11,283 bases of DNA from an uncultured Collinsella sp. (GTDB lineage: Bacteria > Actinomycetota > Coriobacteriia > Coriobacteriales > Coriobacteriaceae). The translations under genes were made by a program, and so were the position numbers. This document shows, one piece after another, positions 5,690 through 11,283 of this stretch (the first letter of the stretch is position 1; each line of letters opens with the position of its first letter). A model generated the notes under the pieces. That model worked only from the letters and a program-made list of their open reading frames with translations. It made no database searches and was not told the origin of the DNA. Location: NCBI GenBank assembly GCA_902470895.1, contig CABRID010000067.1:1-11283 (forward strand), given 5' to 3'.

Positions 5690-6817
5690 ATGCGCACAGC
5701 AAACACGCACAAAAACATGGCACGCTGCGCTGCTACGGCAACCCTCGCTTGTGTTTTGGGCTTGGGCCTTGCGGCTCCTGCCTACGCCGATACCGCATCC
5801 GACCTTGCCGCTGCTCGTACGAAGCTCGAGCAGATCGGTACCCAAACCCAGCAGATTTACGATGAGCTTGCCACGCAGACGCAGGCGCTCGATCAGACTG
5901 CCGGCGAGATCACGCAAAAGCAGCAGGAGATCGCCGATGGTCAGGCCAAGCTCTCGACCTATGTCGCCGGCGAATACAAAACCGGCGGTCTGAGCCTGCT
6001 TCAGGTTCTGACGGGCGTCGATGACCTGAGCGATATGCTCAACCGTCTGTTCTACTACGGCAAAGTTTCCGATAAGCAGGCTCAGACCATTCAAGAGGTC
6101 AAGGAGCTTAAGCAGCAGCTCACCGATAAGCAGGCCGAGCAGGAGAAGAACGTCGCCGCCACGCAAAAGAAGGTCGACGAGCTTAACGCCCAGCAGGCTG
6201 AAGCCCAGAACGTCGTAAACTCCCTGGATTCGCAGCTGCAGGCCGAGCTTGCCGCCGAGGCCGAGGCCAACGCCGCGCTGCAGGCCGGCATTAACGCCAG
6301 CACTGCCGAGAAGGCTACGGTGAGCAACGAAACTGCAGGTACGACCGAGAACACCAACAACGGTGGCCAGACCAGCAATAACAACAACCAGGGCGGCAAC
6401 ACTCCGGCTCCTACGCCGGCACCTGCTCCGACGCCGCAGCCCTTCACGCCTGCTCCGGCTCCGACGCCTTCTGCTCCGAGCCAGTCCGTCGATGGCGGTT
6501 CCGTTGTCTCGCGTGCATACAGCAAGCTTGGTTGCGCCTATTCCTGGGGCGGAATTGGCCCGAACAGCTTCGACTGCTCTGGTTTTGTTAGCTACTGCCT
6601 CACTGGTCGCTATTGCCGCCTGGGCACCACGGGCACCTTTATGGGCTGGACGCGTGTGTCCGATCCGCAGCCTGGTGACGTTGTCGTCAACTCGTACCAC
6701 ACCGGCATTTACATCGGTGGTGGTCAGATGATTCATGCTTCTGACTACAACACGGGTGTTATCATCAGCTCCGTTGCCGCCGGCATGAACAACAACTATA
6801 TCTTCGTTCGCTACTAA
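5690..6817 (+). CDS. Secreted NlpC/P60 peptidoglycan endopeptidase with coiled-coil N-terminus
   Basis: This is a 375-residue exported wall hydrolase. Domains in order: signal peptide 1-33, with likely cleavage after APAYA; coiled-coil rich region about 36-205, with many Gln, Lys, Glu and Ala heptads interrupted by GLSLLQVLTGVDDLSDMLNR; an Asn/Gly then Pro/Ala/Thr linker about 212-265; and a C-terminal NlpC/P60 domain 268-375. The catalytic triad is visible as Cys296 (DCSGF), His337 (HTGIYIG) and His349 (IHASD). The architecture matches PcsB/RipA/CwlO-type D,L-endopeptidases, which cut peptide stems during growth or division and are held inactive or recruited through the coiled coil. Cys282, Cys303 and Cys309 are extra and could pair outside the cell. 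Start: the ATG at 5690 with AAAGGAAG upstream. Last gene of the block, ended by a terminator. Confidence 0.94.
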   Translation: MRTANTHKNMARCAATATLACVLGLGLAAPAYADTASDLAAARTKLEQIGTQTQQIYDELATQTQALDQTAGEITQKQQEIADGQAKLSTYVAGEYKTGGLSLLQVLTGVDDLSDMLNRLFYYGKVSDKQAQTIQEVKELKQQLTDKQAEQEKNVAATQKKVDELNAQQAEAQNVVNSLDSQLQAELAAEAEANAALQAGINASTAEKATVSNETAGTTENTNNGGQTSNNNNQGGNTPAPTPAPAPTPQPFTPAPAPTPSAPSQSVDGGSVVSRAYSKLGCAYSWGGIGPNSFDCSGFVSYCLTGRYCRLGTTGTFMGWTRVSDPQPGDVVVNSYHTGIYIGGGQMIHASDYNTGVIISSVAAGMNNNYIFVRY

Positions 6818-6840
6818 GTATTCAGATAAAGCAAACGGAT

Positions 6841-6879
6841 ATGGACCTCGTGGCTTTGAGCCATGGGGTCCATTCTTTT
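6841..6879 (+). terminator. Intrinsic terminator after the NlpC/P60 gene
   Basis: ATGGACC (6841-6847) pairs with GGTCCAT (6867-6873). Inside it TGGCT (6851-6855) pairs with AGCCA (6859-6863) around a TTG loop, and a T-rich stretch (TCTTTTG) follows. It begins 23 bp after the stop codon and closes the plus-strand gene block. Confidence 0.85.
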
Positions 6880-6891
6880 GCCTTTCGTGCA

Positions 6892-6926
6892 GGCCGCTAT
6901 CTAGTTTTGAATACTAGATAGCGGCC
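6892..6926. promoter_or_regulatory. Perfect 14-bp palindrome upstream of degV (operator copy 1)
   Basis: GGCCGCTATCTAGT (6892-6905) and ACTAGATAGCGGCC (6913-6926) are exact reverse complements around the 7-nt TTTGAAT. No T-run follows and a good terminator already lies just upstream, so this looks like a protein-binding dyad. Its 27-bp core (6896-6922) recurs with three differences at 8571-8597, ahead of the DUF1836 gene. The right arm touches the expected -35 position of the degV promoter, whose own -35 is poor. Confidence 0.75.
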
Positions 6927-6946
6927 CAATCAGTCAGCAAGAAGGC

Positions 6947-6952
6947 TATAAT
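6947..6952 (+). promoter_or_regulatory. Consensus -10 box of the degV promoter
   Basis: A perfect TATAAT (6947-6952) lies 29 bp before the degV ATG. No good -35 exists at 16-18 bp spacing (the bases there read GCCCAA or similar). This fits a promoter that depends on an activator at the adjacent palindrome, or one blocked by a protein bound there. The leader would be about 23 nt. Confidence 0.55.
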
Positions 6953-6981
6953 TGTATGGGAGCAATTAGAAAGGACCCTCT

Positions 6982-7848
6982 ATGAGCTGGGCACTTATCT
7001 CAGATTCAAGCTGCAACCTCCGCGATTGGCAACCGACCGCGCCCCATACCACCTTTTCATATGCGCCCCTCAAAATTCGAGTGGGGGAGCGTGAATTCGT
7101 CGATGACCTTTCGCTTGATGTTCATGAGCTCAACTGCGCTGTTCAGGCGGAGACGAACGCTTCTTCGAGCGCTTGTCCCAGCGTAGGGGAGTGGGCCGAG
7201 CTCTTCAAATTGGCAGACAAGACCATCTGCATGCCGATCTCTGAGGGCGTGTCGGGCAGCTACAACGCGGCAGCCACGGCTCGCGATATGGTTCTTGCCG
7301 AGGAACCGGACCGACAGATTCATCTAGTCAATTCACGCGCAGCTGGCGGCAAAATGGACCTCATTTTCCTGCTGTTCGACCGCTATCTTGCAAGCAACCC
7401 GGATGTCTCATTCGAGGATGCTTGCGCATACTTCGATAGTCTTGAACAGAACAGCAAAATCCTCTTCAGTTTGTGCAATTACGAAAACCTCGCCAAAGCC
7501 GGACGTATCCCTAAGGCAGCCGGCGTCATTGCCAACAAGCTCAATATCCGCATTTTGGGCACGGCGAGTGAGGCCGGTAAAATCGAACTCGTGGGGCACA
7601 CGCGAGGCGAAAAGAAGATGCTCAACAAGATTATCGATACCATGGAAGCCGAGGGCTTTACGGGCGGTGAGGTCATCATCAATCACGTTGAGAACGAAGC
7701 TGGAGCCCAGGCGCTTACTGATCGCATAGTCGAACATTGGCCCGGCTCCAAGACCATCATCATGCCCTGCAATGGCCTGGATTCCTATTACGCCGAGATG
7801 CACGGCCTCATCATCGGCTACGGCATGGGCGTAGCTTCGGGCCAATAA
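6982..7848 (+). CDS. DegV family (FakB-type) fatty-acid-binding protein
   Basis: The 288-residue soluble protein has the normal DegV length and fold signatures: ALISDSSCNL (4-13) at the N-terminus, SSACPSVGEW (62-71) in place of the usual TSQPS, ISEGVSGSYNAA (86-97), and NLAKAGRIPKAAGVIANKLN (169-188) before IRILG. DegV/FakB proteins hold a fatty acid while the kinase FakA phosphorylates it for phospholipid synthesis; no fakA gene is in the window. Start: the ATG at 6982 has GAAAGGA six bases upstream. It is a single-gene unit, with a consensus -10 and a long palindrome upstream and a shared terminator downstream. It converges with the DUF1836 gene. The fatty-acid role is known for the family; which lipid it binds here is unknown. 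Confidence 0.93.
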   Translation: MSWALISDSSCNLRDWQPTAPHTTFSYAPLKIRVGEREFVDDLSLDVHELNCAVQAETNASSSACPSVGEWAELFKLADKTICMPISEGVSGSYNAAATARDMVLAEEPDRQIHLVNSRAAGGKMDLIFLLFDRYLASNPDVSFEDACAYFDSLEQNSKILFSLCNYENLAKAGRIPKAAGVIANKLNIRILGTASEAGKIELVGHTRGEKKMLNKIIDTMEAEGFTGGEVIINHVENEAGAQALTDRIVEHWPGSKTIIMPCNGLDSYYAEMHGLIIGYGMGVASGQ

Positions 7849-7868
7849 AGTCAAACCAAGCAAAAAAT

Positions 7869-7913
7869 ACGGGCGAGACAAAGCGACAGATGACTCTTTG
7901 TCCCGCCCGTTTT
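7869..7913. terminator. Bidirectional terminator between degV and the DUF1836 gene
   Basis: The 15-nt arms 7869-7883 (ACGGGCGAGACAAAG) and 7896-7910 (CTTTGTCCCGCCCGT) pair with a single mismatch around a 12-nt loop. On the plus strand TTTT follows, and on the minus strand the A-run at 7862-7867 gives a U-tract. The genes converge with only 74 bp between their stops, so one hairpin serves both. Confidence 0.9.
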
Positions 7914-7922
7914 ATACGTCGG

Positions 7923-8534
7923 CTAGCTATTAAACCCGTTGAACTTGAGATAGCTCATCAGGTACGCCTTCGAAACAAAGGACGATACGGCACTGCGCAC
8001 AAGCAGCGACTCACGCGTTACCTGATGCGCCGTATCGGGAACCGGCGTCTGCTCGACAGAAAACGCCGAACGAATCGATGCCTCGAGCTGATCGACCACA
8101 TAGTCGAAGGCCGTCGGGGCATCGTAGCTCAAACGCTGAATGTTAAAGAGCGCCTGCACCGCAGCAATAGGTAGCACCTGCTTAAAGATGCAGATAGCGA
8201 TCAGGCGGGCAATCTGCTCGCGACCATACTGCTTTTTGACCGGAGCAGGCACCAGGCCGACCTTCACGTAGTTATTGATCATCGATGGCGTAATGACAGG
8301 CTGCTCAACGCAAATAGACAGCGGCTCCATCCACAGCGCAACATACTCAATGACCTGGTCGCGGTAGAGCGTCACATTGGGCAACTGGTCATAGCGCGGC
8401 AGACTCAACGTATTGAGTTTGCGCACGATATCGGACTGAATAAATGCATCGGGCAGCACAGTGGGCTGAATATCCTCAGGCTTAATGCTGACCGACGAAT
8501 CGGACATCGGGATAACGCGTTTGGCGTGGTTCAT
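7923..8534 (-). CDS. DUF1836 domain protein, putative transcriptional regulator
   Basis: The 203-residue soluble protein contains a DUF1836 domain. The recognisable part is residues 80-128, a MerR-like helix-turn-helix and wing: ITPSMINNYVKVGLVPAP, then KKQYGREQIARLIAICIFKQ, then VLPIAAVQAL. Upstream, LPRYDQLPNVTLYRDQVIEYV (46-66) is also usual for the family, and the C-terminal part (140-203) is helical. DUF1836 includes Bacillus YkrK, a reported repressor; most members are uncharacterised. Start: the ATG at 8534 has CGGAG seven bases upstream; Met10 is an alternative without a clear ribosome site. Its promoter region carries the same palindrome as that of the facing degV gene, which suggests autoregulation and control of degV. 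The DNA-binding role is inferred from fold and context. Confidence 0.85.
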   Translation of the reverse strand: MNHAKRVIPMSDSSVSIKPEDIQPTVLPDAFIQSDIVRKLNTLSLPRYDQLPNVTLYRDQVIEYVALWMEPLSICVEQPVITPSMINNYVKVGLVPAPVKKQYGREQIARLIAICIFKQVLPIAAVQALFNIQRLSYDAPTAFDYVVDQLEASIRSAFSVEQTPVPDTAHQVTRESLLVRSAVSSFVSKAYLMSYLKFNGFNS

Positions 8535-8553
8535 AAGGATTCTCCGTTCATTA

Positions 8554-8597
8554 GCTATATTGTATTCTAGGTTATCTAGTTTTGCATACTATATAGC
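8554..8597. promoter_or_regulatory. Promoter/operator of the DUF1836 gene with palindrome copy 2
   Basis: Positions 8571-8597 match operator copy 1 at 24 of 27 bases: GTTATCTAGT (8571-8580), then TTTGCAT, then ACTATATAGC (8588-8597; arms pair at 8 of 10). A further half-site GCTATATTGTAT (8554-8565) differs by one base from the matching half of the reverse complement of copy 2. On the minus strand TACAAT (8559-8564) is a likely -10; the expected -35 region (8582-8587) falls at the centre of the palindrome. A bound protein would block this promoter, consistent with autorepression. Confidence 0.65.
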
Positions 8598-8604
8598 AGG
8601 AAAG

Positions 8605-8643
8605 TAAAAGAGGCTGGACAGCACATTGATGCACCGTCCAACC
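8605..8643 (-). terminator. Intrinsic terminator of trxB (minus strand)
   Basis: Read on the minus strand, GGTTGGAC (8643-8636) pairs with GTCCAGCC (8619-8612), including one U-G wobble. An inner TGCA/TGC pairing and the U-rich TCTTTTAC follow. On the plus strand the wobble becomes a C-A mismatch and no T-run follows directly, so it works best for trxB. It ends 47 bp after the trxB stop and separates trxB from the DUF1836 gene. Confidence 0.75.
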
Positions 8644-8689
8644 ACTTTGTTTTAAAGATAGCAACCTTACATAAGATATATTATCGTAC

Positions 8690-9628
8690 TTATCCACGGA
8701 GAAACGCGTATGCACTCGTTGCTGCTATGGCTCCGTCAGAAACGGCGGTCACAACCTGGCGTAAACGCTTGGAACGGATATCGCCGGCTGCGAATAAGCC
8801 GGGCGTACGGGTGGCCATCGAATCGTCGGTGACAATGCCGCCGTCAGGAGCCAGATCGACGAGATGCTCAACAAGCTCGGTATGTGGCTGCGTCCCCGTA
8901 AAGACAAAGATGCCAAACGAGCCAGGTTCAAATGACTCGGTATGAGTCTCACCGGATGCATTGTCCTTAAAGGTGATCGTCGTTGGCATGGCTTCGCCCG
9001 AAAGCTCCACAATACTAGTTTGGTACCTAACTGTAATATTATCCTTTTCGAGCACCTTCTGAACAACACCATCAGGCGCACGAAACTGGTCGCGGCGCAG
9101 CACGATGGTCACGCTGCTGGCAATATCGGACAGGAACAGTGCCTCTTCGCATGCCGAATTGCCACCACCGATTACAAAGACCTGTTTGCCGCGGAAGAAC
9201 ATGCCGTCACATGTTGCGCAATATGAAACGCCACGACCGCGATACGTATCCTCGCCAGCGAAACCTGCCGGACGCGGGGTGGCACCCATGCAAGCGATAA
9301 CGCTCGAGGCCAGCGTATCGCCCATGTCGTGATGCACCGTAAACAGCGCTGCATCGGCATCGTAATCGATACCCGTAACCATGCTCCATGCGACCTGCGC
9401 TCCCAGGCCCTCTGCATGCTGCTGAAAACGCTCGCCGAGTTCGGCGCCACTCAAGAGCGGAATGCCCGGATAGTTCTCGACTTCATTGGTCGTGGCGATC
9501 TGTCCGCCCGACATGCCCTGTTCAATCACGGTCGTCGTTAGGTTGGAGCGCGCCGCATAAATGGCCGCAGCATAGCCCGCAGGGCCGCCACCGATAATCG
9601 CAACATCGATCGGCTGATCGGTAGTCAT
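8690..9628 (-). CDS. trxB: Thioredoxin-disulfide reductase
   Basis: The 312-residue flavoprotein passes electrons from NADPH through FAD to thioredoxin; it has the normal low-molecular-weight TrxB length. Seen: FAD-binding VAIIGGGPAGYAAAIYAAR (9-27), GGQIATTNEVENYPG (41-55), the redox pair Cys137-Ala-Thr-Cys140-Asp-Gly, the nucleotide site GGGNSACEEA (154-163), RRDQFRA (178-184) with the Arg residues that favour NADPH, and the C-terminal FAD motif TPGLFAAGDIR (275-285). Start: the ATG at 9628 follows a near-perfect AGGAGGT at six bases. A longer open frame reaching 9703 lacks this and is rejected. Single-gene unit, divergent from the glycosyltransferase. No thioredoxin gene is adjacent. Confidence 0.96.
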   Translation of the reverse strand: MTTDQPIDVAIIGGGPAGYAAAIYAARSNLTTTVIEQGMSGGQIATTNEVENYPGIPLLSGAELGERFQQHAEGLGAQVAWSMVTGIDYDADAALFTVHHDMGDTLASSVIACMGATPRPAGFAGEDTYRGRGVSYCATCDGMFFRGKQVFVIGGGNSACEEALFLSDIASSVTIVLRRDQFRAPDGVVQKVLEKDNITVRYQTSIVELSGEAMPTTITFKDNASGETHTESFEPGSFGIFVFTGTQPHTELVEHLVDLAPDGGIVTDDSMATRTPGLFAAGDIRSKRLRQVVTAVSDGAIAATSAYAFLRG

Positions 9629-9679
9629 GAAGAGACCTCCTGTCGAAAGATTGGCGTTCTTTGCGCTCATACCCAAATT

Positions 9680-9709
9680 TAGGCAAACGTGACACTCATG
9701 CACTACAAT
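9680..9709 (+). promoter_or_regulatory. Promoter candidate for the glycosyltransferase gene
   Basis: In the 117-bp divergent region (9629-9745), TAGGCA (9680-9685) and TACAAT (9704-9709), 18 bp apart, match the sigma-70 boxes at four and five of six positions. The leader would then hold the hairpin-prone ATTCTTTG-CGAAA-CAAAGATT (9711-9731). No equally good trxB promoter is visible on the minus strand. Confidence 0.4.
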
Positions 9710-9745
9710 GATTCTTTGCGAAACAAAGATTAAGGGGAGTTATCT

Positions 9746-11047
9746 ATGGATCAAACGCAGACGAGCAATAGCGCTCCCCTGCCCATGCAAGCCACTCCCC
9801 AACCGGAGCAAATGACCGTTTCGCCTACACAAAAACCCCTGGTAACCATTGTGCACGCATCGGTTGGATCGGGCCACAAAGCCGCCGCCAACGCGATTGC
9901 ACAAGCATTTGACCTTATCCGCGGCACCAAGGGAATCCCTGAGGATATTGAGATCGAAGTCCGAGATATCCTCGATTTTGGACGCATTAGGTTCGATGGT
10001 AATAAAACAGCAGCGTCGTTTACCGGCGCCACGCGTCCCATTTACGACCTAACCTGGCGATATACGCTTACAGGACATCTGCTCTGGGGCGGCGGCACAG
10101 CATGGTCACGAATTATGTTCCCCGCCTTCAACGAATACGTCCGGACCCGCAGGCCCATAGCTGTGGTCGCAACACACATTACGGCGGCCAACGTCGCTGT
10201 GGGCGCCCGCGTCATCACGGGTATCGATTACCCGGTCATCTGCGTGCCGACCGATTACGAAGTCGAAGGCTTTTGGCCCCACAAGGACACCGATCTATTC
10301 TGTGTAGCCAACGAGTTTATGGCCGAAACGCTGCGCCCGCGCAAAGTTCCCGAGTCAAAGATCCGCATTACCGGCATTCCTATCCGCGCCGGATTCGACA
10401 CGGATTACAATCGCGAGGAAGAGCTAGCCAAGTTCAACCTCCCCATCGACAAGACCGTCGTGCTGGTAATGGCCGGTGCCAGCTTGCCTCAGCCTTACGT
10501 CCGCTTTCGCGCAGCGATGGACCGCACACTCCCCTTCCTGCGCAGCTTCGAGGACATGCACTTTGTCTTTTTGCCGGGCAAGGATGAGGAATACGCCACC
10601 CGCCTCAAGACGCTCTTCGACGCCATGAAGCTCGATAACGTCACGGTTCTGGACTACGTGGACGACATGGCGGCCCTCATGCACGGCTGCGACCTGGCAA
10701 TCCTCAAATCGGGCGGACTCACCGTCACCGAGTGCCTGTGCGCGCATCTACCGATGATCCTGCTGGGCAAATCATACGGCCAGGAAAAGGCCAACACCAC
10801 GATGCTCACCGGCATGGGCGCCAGCATGCACGTCACCACCGCACGCGAGCTCATCGTGACGCTTCGTCACCTGCACGACCACCCTGAGTCGCTCAAAGCA
10901 CTACTCATCAACGGCGAAGTACTACGCCGCCCCCACGCAGCCGAGGACATCGCCATCGCAACCATGGAGCTCGTAGGCAAACCCCAAAAGCGCAAAAGAG
11001 CCTTCTGCCGCTTCTACTGGGGCGGAAAACCTGCGCATATCCGCTAG
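9746..11047 (+). CDS. MGDG synthase/UgtP-like diacylglycerol glycosyltransferase (GT28)
   Basis: This 433-residue GT-B enzyme probably adds a hexose from a UDP-sugar to diacylglycerol at the inner membrane face, making glycolipids or teichoic acid anchors. The N-terminal domain has the MGDG-synthase signature VHASVGSGHKAAANAIAQAF (36-55), the lipid-acceptor side, and CVPTDYEVEGFW (166-177). The C-terminal domain has the nucleotide-sugar site ILKSGGLTVTECLCAHLPMI (319-338) followed by Gly345-Gln-Glu347. Residues 1-30 are Gln/Pro/Thr-rich and probably disordered, making it longer than usual UgtP (about 380). The basic tail (416-433, with KRKR and WGGK) may aid membrane contact. Start: the ATG at 9746 with GGGGAG six bases upstream. 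Sugar and processivity cannot be told; a MurG-like role is unlikely given the N-terminal signature. Confidence 0.87.
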   Translation: MDQTQTSNSAPLPMQATPQPEQMTVSPTQKPLVTIVHASVGSGHKAAANAIAQAFDLIRGTKGIPEDIEIEVRDILDFGRIRFDGNKTAASFTGATRPIYDLTWRYTLTGHLLWGGGTAWSRIMFPAFNEYVRTRRPIAVVATHITAANVAVGARVITGIDYPVICVPTDYEVEGFWPHKDTDLFCVANEFMAETLRPRKVPESKIRITGIPIRAGFDTDYNREEELAKFNLPIDKTVVLVMAGASLPQPYVRFRAAMDRTLPFLRSFEDMHFVFLPGKDEEYATRLKTLFDAMKLDNVTVLDYVDDMAALMHGCDLAILKSGGLTVTECLCAHLPMILLGKSYGQEKANTTMLTGMGASMHVTTARELIVTLRHLHDHPESLKALLINGEVLRRPHAAEDIAIATMELVGKPQKRKRAFCRFYWGGKPAHIR

Positions 11048-11057
11048 TCGAATGTCC

Positions 11058-11161
11058 GCCGCTCTGCCGGAGCCGCCCTTATATCATTCCATGCTCAAAC
11101 ATTCTCGCTTCGCTGCGAAACTGCGCGTGGAATGATATAAGGGCGGCTCCGGCAGAGCGGC
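11058..11161. repeat. 104-bp element with perfect 34-bp inverted arms (large hairpin)
   Basis: The arms 11058-11091 and 11128-11161 are exact reverse complements over 34 bp. They begin GCCGCTCTGCCGGAGCC outside and end TTATATCATTCCA inside, around a 36-nt GC-moderate centre that contains TTCGCTGCGAA. The element starts 11 bp after the glycosyltransferase stop. The stem is far longer than an intrinsic terminator and only a weak T-stretch (GCGTTTAC) follows. It resembles REP/BIME or MITE-type palindromic repeats. It might still end transcription from both sides. Confidence 0.85.
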
Positions 11162-11166
11162 TGCGT

Positions 11167-11238
11167 TTACTTACTAGCAGCTACTTCGGTATCCCCTCCA
11201 TTAGAACCTGCAAAGGTAAAACAGGAAAATATAAATAC
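11167..11238 (-). CDS. Possible 3' end of a minus-strand gene, cut by the fragment end
   Basis: The minus strand is open from the adapter junction to a TAA at 11167-11169, giving 23 residues that end FTFAGSNGGDTEVAASK. The composition is protein-like, and a convergent gene would fit the large hairpin lying between it and the glycosyltransferase. However, the stretch is very short and AT-rich, and another minus frame is also open for 18 codons, so it may be plain intergenic DNA. No family is recognised. Confidence 0.25.
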   Translation of the reverse strand, partial: VFIFSCFTFAGSNGGDTEVAASK

Positions 11239-11283
11239 CTGTCTCTTATACACATCTGACGCTGCCGACGATACTCCTTGTGT
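11239..11283 (-). other. Nextera (Tn5) sequencing adapter, inverted copy, not genomic
   Basis: Positions 11239-11257 are the Tn5 mosaic end in reverse complement (CTGTCTCTTATACACATCT). Then come the read-1 overhang (11258-11271), index TACTCCTT (11272-11279, the reverse complement of the left index) and the start of the P5 segment. The same barcode and same adapter side occur at both ends. Confidence 0.98.

Noticed and set aside
4298..6736. Minus-strand open frames opposite the MerR gene (4298-5107) and the NlpC/P60 gene (5654-6736)
   Set aside because: Both are shadows of well-supported plus-strand genes; low-complexity composition and no ribosome site.
6892..6926. Palindrome ahead of degV as a second terminator for the NlpC/P60 gene
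   Set aside because: It lacks a following T-run, a good terminator already lies at 6841-6879, and its core recurs at another promoter.
9657..9720. Direct repeat TTCTTTGCG (9657-9665 and 9712-9720) in the trxB divergent region as a redox operator
   Set aside because: Nine bases twice in an intergenic region is suggestive, but it matches no known redox site and lacks symmetry; too weak to call.
9739..9746. GTTATCTA at the glycosyltransferase start, resembling the left half of operator copy 2
   Set aside because: Only 8 bases match, with no partner arm, and it overlaps the ribosome site; likely chance.
47..11238. tRNA, rRNA, CRISPR arrays, transposase or integrase genes
   Set aside because: None was recognised on either strand; repeats found are inverted and local, not array-like.

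Overview
Organism and sample. The window is bacterial and looks like a Coriobacteriia (Collinsella-like) actinobacterium. The gene content and order (CDP-alcohol phosphatidyltransferase, GarA-like FHA protein, FtsR-like MerR regulator, apt, secreted NlpC/P60 hydrolase), the moderate-to-high GC and the actinobacterial protein signatures support this; the genus is inferred from protein character only. Both ends (1-46 and 11239-11283) are Illumina Nextera/Tn5 adapter with the same 8-base index in inverted orientation. The biological insert is therefore 47-11238 (11,192 bp), and both edges are library-fragment ends, not natural boundaries.

Region 1 (47-2604, minus strand). A tightly overlapping operon encodes a lantibiotic-immunity type ABC transporter: a LanF-like ATPase, two LanE/LanG-like permeases and a truncated small membrane-anchored or secreted protein. 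It is visibly richer in GC (roughly 70% by eye) than the rest (mid to high 50s), which suggests recent transfer or a chimeric joint. Region 2 (2605-3000) is a 396-bp gene-free stretch holding several inverted repeats and a promoter candidate for the next gene.

Region 3 (3001-6880, plus strand). This is the housekeeping block: phosphatidyltransferase, FHA protein, MerR/FtsR-like regulator, adenine phosphoribosyltransferase and NlpC/P60 hydrolase, closed by a clear terminator. The phosphatidyltransferase/GarA/FtsR order recalls the mycobacterial Rv1822-Rv1828 neighbourhood.

Region 4 (6881-8643). A DegV (FakB-type fatty-acid-binding) gene and a DUF1836 putative regulator converge on a shared bidirectional terminator. 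A near-identical 27-bp palindrome (24/27) lies upstream of each, which suggests one regulator acting on both promoters, most simply DUF1836 itself. Region 5 (8644-11238). trxB (minus) and a UgtP/MGDG-synthase-like glycosyltransferase (plus) diverge from a 117-bp promoter region. The glycosyltransferase is followed by a 34-bp perfect inverted repeat forming a ~104-bp hairpin element, then a short tail that may hold the end of a minus-strand gene.

Together, several genes concern the envelope: phospholipid head-group transfer, glycolipid synthesis, fatty-acid handling, a wall hydrolase and antimicrobial-peptide immunity. There are no RNA genes, CRISPR arrays or transposase genes in the window.
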